A stretch of 64,000 nt of DNA from assembly GCA_946965045.2 (NCBI GenBank), contig OX337237.1:2542001-2606000 (forward strand). Reading direction: 5' to 3'. The DNA is from Epithemia pelagica. Its lineage: Eukaryota > Bacillariophyta > Bacillariophyceae > Surirellales > Surirellaceae. Both the position numbers and the translations under genes were made by a program. Below the pieces are notes generated by a model that worked only from the letters and a program-made list of their open reading frames with translations, was not told the DNA's origin and ran no database searches. Below are positions 29,039-38,454 of this stretch, in pieces. Numbering within the stretch: position 1 is the first letter of the stretch; each line of letters opens with the position of its first letter.

Positions 29039-30748
29039 ATGTCTCAAGGCAATGGTGTGGTCGGTACGGATCACTCTCCGTCGGCATCTTCTCCTTTGAC
29101 AATCCGCAAAGGCAAATTGTTTCTCACGCGCGAACCAATGGAATATTTTCCCGAAACCGAGGAGGGTCTGGAACAATTTGTGTCATCCTTGGAAGAACGG
29201 GAGGACATTCACTATGTCTTGTTGGAGCGTCGTTTCGTGCGCAACTTGTCGTCGTTGGCATGGTATGCGGCAATCCTCCAAGGCATTTGTCGGATTCCCA
29301 ACTTGACCGAACTGGAAATTTGGAGTGTCCGTGTTCCCTTGACCCTCTTGTGTCAAGCCTTGCCATGCGCTCGCAAATTGGTTCGATTGGGTTTGGGTAT
29401 GGTGACATTGACGTTGGAACATGAGGAGGAGTACGGGGTATCGTTGGGTGACAACTGCAGCGCCTTGGCCCATCATCCCAATTTGCAATCCTTTTATCTG
29501 TCTGATTTTCGAGTGTTGATCCGTGACGACAATGGTGACGACGAGACTGAGGGAGAAGCGAACGGACGAGACTATCTGTTACAGCAAGAGTTGGAAGAGG
29601 AGGCACCATCAAACGGCACAACTACGACTACCGACCTACAGCAGTCGGAACCTGACCAGCACAATCAACGAGGACAACCAGTATCGTTCCGCCAAAAAAG
29701 CATGATCGTCTTGGATTCGTTTTGGGCAGCCCTCTCCACCTGCCCTCGGCTCCTCAATGTTGAAGTCTTTTCCAAGCAATCCGAGCACTTGCCCTGGACG
29801 CCTCGTGGTTTGGCGTATTTAGCACAATGTCCTCGTCTGGAACAATTGACACTCCGTCGTCTCAAATTAACCCATGAAGATATCGCTCCCTTTGCCCACC
29901 AACTCCTGACACACGAATGCGACATGACCACGACTTGGTCCCCCTTGCGCGTCTTGAATATGCATCAGAACGAATTGCACCAAGACGGATGCCTTGCCAT
30001 TGCTCGTGCCGTAGCCGCCAGTCGAACCATTCGAGAATTGGATTTACGAGACAATCACTTGTCCATCCAAGGCAGTCTTCAAGTGATTCCCCTGTTGTTG
30101 ATGCCAGGTGCCAACCATTCCTTGGAAAAGGTCAATCTCGCCTCCAATGCCATTGGTGATGAAGGGGCGCAGTTAGTGGCCGAACTACTGGAACAAGGAT
30201 CGTCCTCCCCTCAATCCGAAGCAAACGTGTCTTCTTGTCGATTAAAACATTTGGATCTGTCTCGAGCGCAACTGACTGATAATGGTTGTTCCAGGCTAGC
30301 ACAAGCATTGACCGTCAATGCCACATTGCTTTCCTTGAATGTGGCCTACAATCAATTAACCAACCGTTCTTACGTGGCCTTTGGCGAGGCGCTCCGAACA
30401 TCCAATCGCACCTTGGTATCTCTCAACCTGCAAGTCGATCGCCGCAAAATCGATTCCTCCGGATGTCAAGCCCTGTTGCGCATGGTGGAGGACAATTATG
30501 TCTTGGAAACTGTCTCGACCTTGTTGGGAGCGCGTGGATACGATCCCACCAAAAGCAAGTCCGGTTATGCCTATTACATTCGTCTCTTTTTGCGTCTCAA
30601 TCATGCCGGCCGTCAAAAATTGTTGGAACAACGTGGTACCAAAGCTGATTGGATTCATGCCATGGCCGCTGTCCAGGATAGTCTCCATGCCATTTATTAC
30701 CTCCTCTCGGCCAATCCCTCCTTGTGCAACAACGACCCGGATGATTGA
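29039..30748 (+). CDS. Leucine-rich-repeat (RNI-type) protein
   Basis: 569 aa, single exon, clear ATG. There is no signal peptide. The repeats begin with NLTELEIWSVRVPL and LVRLGLGMVTLTL, followed by an acidic loop with a Thr/Gln-rich insert, and then regular RNI-type repeats: LRVLNMHQNELHQDGCLAIA, IRELDLRDNHLSIQGSLQVI, LEKVNLASNAIGDEGAQLVA, LKHLDLSRAQLTDNGCSRLA and LLSLNVAYNQLTNRSYVAFG. The C-terminus (YYIRLFLRLNHAGRQKLLE, then LHAIYYLLSANPSLC) is one I have seen on many diatom LRR proteins; it may be a lineage-specific capping element. A role as a cytosolic protein-interaction scaffold is inference. Its 3' side abuts the left arm of the kelch inverted repeat within 4 bp of the stop codon. 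Confidence 0.8.
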   Translation: MSQGNGVVGTDHSPSASSPLTIRKGKLFLTREPMEYFPETEEGLEQFVSSLEEREDIHYVLLERRFVRNLSSLAWYAAILQGICRIPNLTELEIWSVRVPLTLLCQALPCARKLVRLGLGMVTLTLEHEEEYGVSLGDNCSALAHHPNLQSFYLSDFRVLIRDDNGDDETEGEANGRDYLLQQELEEEAPSNGTTTTTDLQQSEPDQHNQRGQPVSFRQKSMIVLDSFWAALSTCPRLLNVEVFSKQSEHLPWTPRGLAYLAQCPRLEQLTLRRLKLTHEDIAPFAHQLLTHECDMTTTWSPLRVLNMHQNELHQDGCLAIARAVAASRTIRELDLRDNHLSIQGSLQVIPLLLMPGANHSLEKVNLASNAIGDEGAQLVAELLEQGSSSPQSEANVSSCRLKHLDLSRAQLTDNGCSRLAQALTVNATLLSLNVAYNQLTNRSYVAFGEALRTSNRTLVSLNLQVDRRKIDSSGCQALLRMVEDNYVLETVSTLLGARGYDPTKSKSGYAYYIRLFLRLNHAGRQKLLEQRGTKADWIHAMAAVQDSLHAIYYLLSANPSLCNNDPDD

Positions 30749-30751
30749 GAA

Positions 30752-32440
30752 CCGACAATGAGGTATCTTGGACAGCAACTGCAAAGCACCGATACGATAT
30801 CCGAAGGACTCCATTTATCAACAATCGCAGAATTCGAGTGTTCCTCCGTTGCTGGATCACGAAACAATACTCTCCCCTTGTCTCTCCAACGAGGGACGTG
30901 TGCAGCCGCTCGACCTGTTCCAGTCCTATCAATCAGGATGCCATAGTCTCAAAAGACACACACCCTGACACGAAGAACACAACAGTCACAATGGCAGTCC
31001 GTGTACTGACTGTGGGAGTGAACGGTACTGGCAATCATCGAATCAAGTAGGCGCTTCTATGGTAGGAGTAATAATGAGTGATATGCTAGAAAAAGTGACC
31101 CTATCTACCGTAGCTAGCATGAAAACTTTGGCGTGGCACATTTCTTCAAGTGCAATCCTACTCTTTACCATCATGGCATGTATTCGTCCTCACTTGTTTA
31201 CGAATTGATGACGAGATGGTGCAGGATGTGACATCTCCAATACCCATTCCCTTGAGAGCATGATACCATCCGTTTGGATTCAGTTCACAGAGTCGACGAA
31301 AACACCACGAATTCTTGTCCACGAGTGGTAATGTCGTACAGGAATGATTGTACCATCCTCCAATCAGGGCAATTCGATTGGCAACCGTCACCATACTCAA
31401 GTCATCGCGGCGATTTCCGAATGGTGGGAGCTTCCAAACGCGGTTGCGGTGCGCATCCAAGACTTGCACCGTTCGACTTGGTCCTCCCGCCACCAGCAGA
31501 CAAGATCCCACGGCCACCACGGCACAAGAACTTGGTGCATTGGAAAGCACCAAATAAGGATGAGTGATCCAAGTGGACGAGAAAGAAATGACCGTCGAAC
31601 CATCAGTCTCCTTTCTTGTCTCATCATTTTTGTCACAGGGTGTTGCATAGTCCAAATACTCGACCGAGTCAAGATCGTCGTCACCGTTTTGGCCTCCCAC
31701 GACAAAGATGCGGTGACCAATGACCGCAATGGCACAAAATTGTCGAGGAACAGTCATGAATGGTCCTGCAGTGACAGCGTGGTTGCGGGTATCAATAATA
31801 TCAACCGACGACAATATTCTCCCGTTGTAGCCACCCATTACAACGATATATCTATTGTGAACCGCAACCGCACAACATCCTGATCGTCCCATTGATAGTC
31901 GACAGTTTAATGTCGTCCAGTGGCTCTTCTTTGAAACGCTTGTTGTAGACAATGATTCCAGCAAATCGTTGGTATCCATTCGTTCCATACAATCCCAAAT
32001 TGAACCTGCATTGTGTCCGCCCATTACATACCCCCCCCCCCCCCCCCCGTTGCACACAACAGCGGCATGTTTGGAACGTTCCTTGTTCATGGGCGTCCCT
32101 TCTCGCCACTGTTTGTGTGGGTCTGCTAGATTCAATGCAAGAACGGAACTGACACTGCCTTGGCCTTGTTGATGTCCTCCCAACACGACAACCGTTTGCC
32201 CCTTCTTGTTGTTCTTGTTGTCGTCGTTGTTCTTATCGGGATGATCAAGTACGACCGAAGCATGAAGCAAACGCCATCCACCCACAAGAGGAGGCCAGTC
32301 GTCATTATTCCATGCTGCTCTCTCGTCCAAAAGGACAAGGCCTGATGACTGCCATGCTTGCTCTTTCAGTGTCATCTGCTTGTGTTTCGTGACATGAGAA
32401 ATCTACCACAGCTGCGTAGTCGGTTTGCTGTTTGCAACGC
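30752..32440. repeat. Left arm of a large inverted duplication carrying a kelch gene
   Basis: The arm starts CCGACAATGAGGT at 30752, pairing with ACCTCATTGTCGG at 40076-40088, and runs through the whole kelch gene to about 32440, pairing with about 38460. The arms stay alignable throughout, with many small indels. Outside the coding part they share the GCACCGATACGATATCCG segment and the (AC)n run beside CTCAAAACAC/CTCAAAAGAC. Intact coding capacity in both arms argues for relatively recent duplication. Confidence 0.85.
31158..32375 (-). CDS. Kelch-repeat-like protein, left copy
   Basis: 405 aa from a good ATG. The protein consists of blades with the diagnostic GG pairs: TVVVLGGHQQGQG, YVMGGHNAGSIWD, YIVVMGGYNGRILSSVDII, RIFVVGGQNGDDDLDSVEY, CLLVAGGPSRTVQVLD and RIALIGGWYNHSCTTL. 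That is six kelch-type motifs, enough for a beta-propeller. There is no F-box, BTB or signal peptide, so it is probably a soluble binding protein of unknown partner. It is about 90% identical to the inverted copy at 38500-39702. A run of 18 C on the + strand (32031-32048) encodes extra Gly (CNGG becomes CNGGGGGGY) where the other copy reads CNGGIY; it is either a slippage product or an assembly artefact. The C-terminus is slightly shorter than in the right copy. Confidence 0.8.
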   Translation of the reverse strand: MTLKEQAWQSSGLVLLDERAAWNNDDWPPLVGGWRLLHASVVLDHPDKNNDDNKNNKKGQTVVVLGGHQQGQGSVSSVLALNLADPHKQWREGTPMNKERSKHAAVVCNGGGGGGYVMGGHNAGSIWDCMERMDTNDLLESLSTTSVSKKSHWTTLNCRLSMGRSGCCAVAVHNRYIVVMGGYNGRILSSVDIIDTRNHAVTAGPFMTVPRQFCAIAVIGHRIFVVGGQNGDDDLDSVEYLDYATPCDKNDETRKETDGSTVISFSSTWITHPYLVLSNAPSSCAVVAVGSCLLVAGGPSRTVQVLDAHRNRVWKLPPFGNRRDDLSMVTVANRIALIGGWYNHSCTTLPLVDKNSWCFRRLCELNPNGWYHALKGMGIGDVTSCTISSSIRKQVRTNTCHDGKE

Positions 32441-32669
32441 TGCTGCTCTGTGCTGACAAAAAAGCGCGGAAGAATATGAGTATATCCTTTGCTATGGACA
32501 AACTCTGAGGGTTGGTCTTATCGTCCATCCATCTGGCATGGTCCTGTAGTTCTACTCTAATAGGTATAGAGAAGAAATGAGGGGAGATGAGAAACCAAGG
32601 ACATTCCCATCGTCTCGTTTGTGTGTATGACAGTGTTGGTGTGGATTGTTTCTTTTGTCGCGTTGACCA

Positions 32670-34346
32670 TCATCCAGAGGAGGATCCGTCTCCTCCTTTT
32701 CGCTGTACTTGTAGTGTGGTGGTGTAGGTATGTGCTCCTACACGGGCCAATTCCAAGACGGCATCGACATCGGCTCGTGTTTCAATCGCTTGTTCGGGAA
32801 ACCAAATTCCCGGTGGTACGACCGACGGTGTGGTCAAGAGTGCCGCTCCAAAGGCGGCGACACATTCGCCCACACAGGGTTCTAGATTGTCATGCGCATA
32901 CACGGCCGTGGCATGCCATTTCTCCTCCTTGTTGTTGTTGTTGTTTGGGGTCGACGTTTGCCAGGTCACGTCGCATCGCATGGCATTGGTGGCACCGGCA
33001 AAGAAATCCACCAATCGAACAATGGGCAAACTAAAAATGGACAAGTTGCGCATCCACTCTTCATTGGCCAAGACTGCCGGTGGAATGGATCGTGCCATGA
33101 ATCCCAAGAGGGTATTCCAAAAGGGAGGTGCGGTACCAAATTTGGATTGGACATTGCCAATCTGTAAATGATCGGCAATGGACGCCGTTTCCAACAAATT
33201 GAGCGGTGCCACATTTCGGTCCCCCACAATCGATCCAAACGAGACACGATCATAGTTGGACATGGGTGGAACGGATGTGCGACGGGGTGGTTGGTTCGAA
33301 TCGTTCTTGTTGCTACTTTGAATGACCAAGGCGGGTTCGGACAAGATCAAAAAGGTGGCCACCAACAAGGTCAGACCGGCTCCTCCGGAACCGGCGGTAA
33401 AAAATGAAAAATCCACCGTCCATTCACTTGGATTCCAGGATTGTACGAATGATGACGATGATGATTGCTCTTCCTCTTGTGGTTGCTGTTGTTGTTGAAC
33501 AATATCATCCATCATTTGACGGGCCATGAGACTCGAGACACCCGGCCAACATCCGGTGGATACAATGCACGGCAGAGAGGCGTCTTGAGCCCGTGGACCA
33601 AGGCGAGTTTGAGCCGCTTTGGCCGTACAATAATCATCGCACACATCCATATAGGGAATGCCTAGATGGAGACAGGCTTCCAAAACTCCATTGGGGACAC
33701 TGACCTTGCCCTGAAAGGGACCGGCTGTATGAACGACCAAATCCAAGGACTGTCCAGTTTCCGCTTGAAGTGCCTCCATGGCCGATTGGACCGAGTCCGC
33801 GTCTTCTCGATTCAGTGCCACAAAGTCCACTTTTTGTTCCAGTGACACTCCGGTTGGCCCTGTTCCTGTTGGTTGTTGTTGTTGTTGCCGCATCCATCGT
33901 TCTCGTGCTTGGACATATCGATCCCGACTGGTTCCACCCACGTACACGTGCGCCGCTCCTCGTTGCAAAAATTGAACAACACAACTCCCACCAACGCGAC
34001 CACTTCCACCGACGACCAAAATCCGTTGGCCCTCCAAGGCGGACCAGGAAATGTTGCTGGTCGACGCTGTGCTGGGTGTAGTGTTGGAATATGAAGAAGA
34101 ATCCGAGGCCAGGAATAAGGACGACCCAACACGGCGGCGGTGGTGGTGGCGAGATGGAGTTGGAGTCGCAATCGTAGAACGACCACTGCCATTCTTCACC
34201 AATGACGATCCATCATCAAAGTGGAACTTGCTTTTCACTGGTAGTAGTGGACTGCAAGTGGAAGAAGAAGGATGCACCCATAAAAATGCCTGTGCTGTCC
34301 ACCCAGACAGCGCAAGCAATGATAGAGCGGAGACTATGGATCTCAT
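32670..34346 (-). CDS. Saccharopine-dehydrogenase-like NAD(P)-binding protein, plastid-type presequence
   Basis: 558 aa. The start is a signal peptide (MRSIVSALSLLALSGWTAQA) followed at once by F, matching the diatom ASAF-type plastid cleavage motif, then a Ser/His/Arg-rich transit-like stretch. The Rossmann motif ILVVGGSGRVGGSCVVQFL (about residue 110) and VDFVALNREDADSVQ, LVVHTAGPFQG, VLEACLHLGIPYMDVCDD and IVSTGCWPGVSSLMARQM are those of the saccharopine dehydrogenase/trans-acting enoyl reductase group. The C-terminal half has a hydrophobic segment (GGAGLTLLVATFLILS) and a Gln-rich insert. True saccharopine dehydrogenase function is unlikely; proteins of this group in plastids include uncharacterised reductases. 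The substrate is unknown. The gene faces the DUF1995 gene across a 434-bp divergent spacer, so the two plastid-type genes may share a promoter. Confidence 0.8.
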   Translation of the reverse strand: MRSIVSALSLLALSGWTAQAFLWVHPSSSTCSPLLPVKSKFHFDDGSSLVKNGSGRSTIATPTPSRHHHRRRVGSSLFLASDSSSYSNTTPSTASTSNISWSALEGQRILVVGGSGRVGGSCVVQFLQRGAAHVYVGGTSRDRYVQARERWMRQQQQQPTGTGPTGVSLEQKVDFVALNREDADSVQSAMEALQAETGQSLDLVVHTAGPFQGKVSVPNGVLEACLHLGIPYMDVCDDYCTAKAAQTRLGPRAQDASLPCIVSTGCWPGVSSLMARQMMDDIVQQQQQPQEEEQSSSSSFVQSWNPSEWTVDFSFFTAGSGGAGLTLLVATFLILSEPALVIQSSNKNDSNQPPRRTSVPPMSNYDRVSFGSIVGDRNVAPLNLLETASIADHLQIGNVQSKFGTAPPFWNTLLGFMARSIPPAVLANEEWMRNLSIFSLPIVRLVDFFAGATNAMRCDVTWQTSTPNNNNNKEEKWHATAVYAHDNLEPCVGECVAAFGAALLTTPSVVPPGIWFPEQAIETRADVDAVLELARVGAHTYTTTLQVQRKGGDGSSSG

Positions 34347-34780
34347 AGTAATGATACTATGACGTCTCCTTGGATACGTAAAGCTGTATGGTTATCCCAC
34401 AGCACTAGCAGGTACCGCAAAATAGGATCGACAACGGCAACCTTTCCTTTTGTCGTCGTGGTGTGGTGATTGGTGATGCCAATGTTTAGAAGCTGATTCA
34501 GAACTATCTTATGATATCTAATCCGACTAATAATTACGAATAGTTTTGGATTTATATCGATTGAAAGTAAAAATTGTAGAGAATAGTAGCCCTTTGTGAG
34601 AGTCTTTAACTTGCTGATTAGAAGCAAGCTAGGAAAGATGACGTCAGCTCTTGACTCGGTGTGACAAACGTGACAATGGCGAGAATGCAAATCAGGAAAC
34701 AAGAGAAAAGAAAACGATTGTTGGGATTCCCACAAGTCTCCAGGAACCATACCACCAAACGCTCTAGTCTTTGTGCAGTT
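34347..34780. other. Divergent spacer between two plastid-type genes
   Basis: No gene seen. It separates the starts of the saccharopine-dehydrogenase-like gene (minus) and the DUF1995 gene (plus) and should contain both promoters. A CRE-like TGACGTCA half is visible at about 34639 (GATGACGTCAGC). Confidence 0.5.
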
Positions 34781-35869
34781 ATGGGGAGGTCGTTTCGTTC
34801 CGTCGTAGTGGTTCTCGCCGCTAGTTTGGGTGCCACGAACCATTTCGTGGTGGAGGGCTTTTCGTCTCCCTCCTGTTTGCCATTCACCGCCCCATCCTTT
34901 GGTTCCAGCCGCAGTAGTGCTCTGCGACAGTCCCCCAACAATGCCAACTATGACACTGCAACCACACCTACGACTGCCGCCTTGGATGCGACAACTCGGT
35001 TGCCCACTTCGGTGGACGATCAAGTCCGACAAGCCGTCGTGTCGTTGCAACGAGCCTCCCAGGATGGTCGTCATCGTCATGTGATTCGCTTGTTGTTGCC
35101 CGTAATTGGTGCCACCGATTTGGACGATTGGCCGGGAGGTGCCCGACAAATGATGGAAGCGGCCTATCCCCTCGTCACATCCATTGTCCAAGGCATTCCC
35201 AATTCCGCTGTACAATGTTCCAATCAATTGGTCGATGCCAGTGAAGGAGTCTATGCCATCATGGCCCAAGCGGCCCGAGCCAAGGACGATGCCTGTGCGG
35301 TCGTCTTGCCCACGGCCGATTTGGTCCTTCCCAAACTCCAAGAGTTGAGTGACCAAGTGGGTCCCACCCGCAATCTGCTCTTGGTCAATCCTCAATGGAA
35401 ACGACGGAGTGACTTTCCTCCTCCATCGGGTGCCAGTGGATGGTCTTCCTGGTTTTCGGGCAAGAGTGAAAATAATGACCCATCCTTGTCGCCGGCCCGG
35501 TATATTGAATCCACGTACGAACCAACCTTTTCCTTGACCAATTTAATTGTGGAAGGAGAAAACATTCGTATTTTGCGAACTTATCCAGGTCCCTGGCGTG
35601 TCTTTGTTCGTCGAGAAGAGCAACAAGGAGAAGGACTGGACCCTGTCGTGGATTGGGTCCAAGTGGGAGAACAAGCCTTTGTACCAACCAAACCAAACGA
35701 TTGGGAAGAACAACCAGTCAATCAGCGAGATGGAGGACAATTGTTTTCCTTCGGAATGCCTTCCTATCAGGAAATTGTCCAAATGCTCAACCAGTCGCCC
35801 AATTATGTGCCCAAAAATCCCGCCGAACGAGCCATGGCGGCCTTTAATTTCATCAAAGATACCTTGTAG
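34781..35869 (+). CDS. DUF1995-domain protein, plastid-type presequence
   Basis: I choose the ATG at 34781 (362 aa) because it opens with a typical signal peptide, MGRSFRSVVVVLAASLGA to HFVVEG, followed directly by FSSPS, the diatom plastid motif; the frame is open further upstream to 34661 but that part is basic and not leader-like. The mature part is a DUF1995 domain: RLLLPVIGATDLDDWPGG (substrate-binding-like strand), QMMEAAYPLVTSIVQGI, then CAVVLPTADLVLPKLQELSD and RNLLLVNPQWK, and near the end GPWRVFVRREEQ. DUF1995 proteins are plastid proteins in plants and algae, some linked to pigment or photosystem assembly. No reaction is assigned. The single-exon frame is intact. Confidence 0.85.
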   Translation: MGRSFRSVVVVLAASLGATNHFVVEGFSSPSCLPFTAPSFGSSRSSALRQSPNNANYDTATTPTTAALDATTRLPTSVDDQVRQAVVSLQRASQDGRHRHVIRLLLPVIGATDLDDWPGGARQMMEAAYPLVTSIVQGIPNSAVQCSNQLVDASEGVYAIMAQAARAKDDACAVVLPTADLVLPKLQELSDQVGPTRNLLLVNPQWKRRSDFPPPSGASGWSSWFSGKSENNDPSLSPARYIESTYEPTFSLTNLIVEGENIRILRTYPGPWRVFVRREEQQGEGLDPVVDWVQVGEQAFVPTKPNDWEEQPVNQRDGGQLFSFGMPSYQEIVQMLNQSPNYVPKNPAERAMAAFNFIKDTL

Positions 35870-36680
35870 ACCAAGTACAAGTAATAGAAATTGTACTTGT
35901 GTATCTCATGATCGCTGATTTCCTTCCAGAAACCTCCATCGTAGCTTTCCTTTCGCGGAAACCAACCACAGAGATCACCGCCTGCTCCCCTCAAACAATT
36001 GAAACCTCCAGCCACCCTGTCACAAATCATTCCAGACCACAACGTAACACACTGTAAGAGTTTCCAACATTTCAGAGAGACAAAACTACACAAGCACGCG
36101 CAAAATGCATTCTTTTGCCTCTGCTGGTGGTGCATCTCGTTTTTCAACAGGAAAAATGCACCTTCCGACAATCCCCACCAAACGAAAAGGCTCTCACACC
36201 TTTCGGTGTGCGCCTCTCCGCCTGGCACAATGGGACTGCGTATGGACTGTGCCGACAAGTATTCTGTACAGGTCTATGATATGGATGTGTCATCTTCCTT
36301 GGCAAACGTGTAAAATAGGTAGTTTCCAACAATCGAGTCCCAATGCTGCATCTCATTCGGACTTACCCAAGTGTGTTGTAGGATAGTCCTTTGCTCTGTC
36401 ACAAACAAAGAAAACAGACAATTATCCTAGTGAGTCGTTTACCACCATTGTCCGGCCATTGTCATGGCAATTTCTCAACCTCCAATCATCTTCAGGGATG
36501 ATGAAAAAACTTTATAATATCAAGAGCTTCAGCTTCATTTGACACGCATGAATACAGTTATTTCTTCGTCACAAGATGACCCTCCCACAAACAAACGACA
36601 CTCTACAAACGGGTGAGTGGGCATCCCACGTACCATACAGGTTCTCGTCGCAAAGATGAGTGCTGCTGCACACATGTGAT
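35870..36680. other. Convergent 3' flanks, no gene seen
   Basis: About 0.8 kb between the stop of the DUF1995 gene and the stop of the CID gene. Only small frames without motifs are present. Confidence 0.5.
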
Positions 36681-38309
36681 TTATTGTTCCACACGCGCCT
36701 TTTTCGGATTTGGCGACGAGTCGCCCTCCTTGCCACTTCGTTTCGTCCCCGCAGCCGTTTCTTCTTCTTCTTCTTCTTCTTGTGGTTTGTCGTTCTCCTT
36801 GTGCCACCAATGCAAGGTCAATCGTTGCGCTTGTTGGACTTCTTGTTCGGCCGCATCGGCTCGGGCCTTATCATTCTCGTCGCCCTGTTCGCCCGTGGAC
36901 AATTCCAATCCTTCCAAATCCATGGCATCGACCAAGACTTGCTTGCGTCGTTGCAATTCCGGTGCCGCCTGGAGCGCACGTGTCATCATGGCCTGGGCCG
37001 CTTCGGCCGATCCAAACCGACAGCGCGATCGAATCAACAAGACAATGAGTAATTGTCGAGCCTTGCGTTGTTGTTCCACGACATTGGCAAACAGTTGCAC
37101 ATTGGCCAATTGGTCCTCCAAATCCAAATCCAAGGCTGCATCGCTGACTTGTAGGGACCAATCGCGAATCGTTTCTTCCTTGGGCAAAGGAGGAGGAGTG
37201 CTTTCGGAATCGTCCTTGGGTTGTTGTTGTTGTTGTTGTTGTTGCAAATAGGTACGCACGGGTTCCGGTAATTCCGACAAGAGGCTTGCTATTTTTTGCG
37301 CGGTATCGTTGTGCAATTCACGAGCAATTTGAAAGGTTGCCACCGATCGACAAGGATCTTGCAATTCCTTCATTTGAACCGGAGCTTGGGGAATGCCCTT
37401 GGATTCCAAATCATACGTCGTAGTAGTAGTCACAGTGCTAGTCGTAGTTGTTGTGGCACTCCCTCGTCGAACCATGGACAATGACGAGGCTGCTGCCGCT
37501 GGCTTTGGGATGGAACCAGACGACGACGGTTTCGAGGAATCCGTGGGTGGTGCGGATGGTTCTTCGTCCTGGTCAATGTCTTGGGGAACAGGAAGTGCCT
37601 CTTCTTCTTCTTCTTCTGGTTGGTCCTCCTGGTTTTGTGGATTCTTGTCGTCGTCATTCACTGCTGTTGTGGAGGATGGTGCTTCCTCCTGGAACTGGTT
37701 CGTGGTGCTCTCGCTCGTTTTGGTGGTGGTGGTGGTGGTGGTGGTGGTGGTGGTGTTTGCCACAGTAGTAGTGCTCGGATCCACCGACGTGGTCGTGGTG
37801 GTGGTTGTGGACTGGCTGGGTGCCGTCTGGCGAGTTTGAAATTCCTCCAAAATGGAGTTGGTGGACGATCCAAAGACGGCTCGAGACTCCCACTCTTGGA
37901 GATACTGGTCCAGTGTGGACGCATTCGCCGTTTGGTATAGATGAGGGGCCGCCGGCACCAAGACGTCCGTTCCCAATGTCCGTCGCAACTCTGCCAATTT
38001 GTTCCAGGCATCCATCGAAGAGGAGTCTGTAGTAGTGGCAGCTGAAGTTGGACTGTGCAACAACAAGACTTGATGGAGGACGGACAAGACCACGGATCCC
38101 TTATGATTCTTCTTGGTTTGTTCGGGCGAAGGGAGGAGGTGTTGGAGCAAGACGGCACCAAAGACGGGAGCATGTTTGCGATTAAATCCAATCCATTTGG
38201 CCAAGGTTTGAATCGATTCTTTGGAAGAAGTTTCCGTCAAGGCACCCAATTTCGATACCAATTTCTTGGCCCAAGGCGACGCTGTGTTGTTGCTCGATGG
38301 AGTGGTCAT
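36681..38309 (-). CDS. CID-domain protein (RPRD/Rtt103-type RNA polymerase II CTD binder)
   Basis: 542 aa from the first true ATG at 38309 (MTTPSSNNTAS; the codon at 38351 is GTG). Residues about 12-140 fit a CTD-interacting domain: KKLVSKLGALTETSSKESI, then QTLAKWIGFNRKHAPVFGAV and KGSVVLSVLHQVLLL. The middle is a low-complexity linker of Thr, Ser, Glu and Pro, coded partly by a GGT/ACC microsatellite near 37720-37757. The C-terminal third is helical (DAALDLDLEDQLANVQLF) with a poly-Gln tract and resembles the coiled-coil dimerisation domain of RPRD1 proteins. It ends in a basic PKKARVEQ, a likely nuclear signal. Such proteins bind Ser2-phosphorylated polymerase II tails and act in 3' processing and termination. 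I rate the CID call moderate to good. Confidence 0.7.
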   Translation of the reverse strand: MTTPSSNNTASPWAKKLVSKLGALTETSSKESIQTLAKWIGFNRKHAPVFGAVLLQHLLPSPEQTKKNHKGSVVLSVLHQVLLLHSPTSAATTTDSSSMDAWNKLAELRRTLGTDVLVPAAPHLYQTANASTLDQYLQEWESRAVFGSSTNSILEEFQTRQTAPSQSTTTTTTTSVDPSTTTVANTTTTTTTTTTTKTSESTTNQFQEEAPSSTTAVNDDDKNPQNQEDQPEEEEEEALPVPQDIDQDEEPSAPPTDSSKPSSSGSIPKPAAAASSLSMVRRGSATTTTTSTVTTTTTYDLESKGIPQAPVQMKELQDPCRSVATFQIARELHNDTAQKIASLLSELPEPVRTYLQQQQQQQQPKDDSESTPPPLPKEETIRDWSLQVSDAALDLDLEDQLANVQLFANVVEQQRKARQLLIVLLIRSRCRFGSAEAAQAMMTRALQAAPELQRRKQVLVDAMDLEGLELSTGEQGDENDKARADAAEQEVQQAQRLTLHWWHKENDKPQEEEEEEETAAGTKRSGKEGDSSPNPKKARVEQ

Positions 38310-38454
38310 GGTCTCTCTCTCGACGGTGTTGTGGCTCGGAGCATGGAGCACGAATCCGTACGAAGGATGGAACGTTCATAGACCAAAAGGCGACTCCTAT
38401 ATGTTTGATTCCCTAATATGACGTCATCTACATTCGGACAAAAGTATTTAGGTA

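Noticed and set aside
30745-31050. Small ORFs downstream of the second LRR gene
   Set aside because: They fall in the non-coding outer part of the inverted repeat and are not kept in the other arm.
37720-37890. Poly-His and poly-Trp frames
   Set aside because: They arise from a GGT/ACC microsatellite read in other frames of the CID gene.
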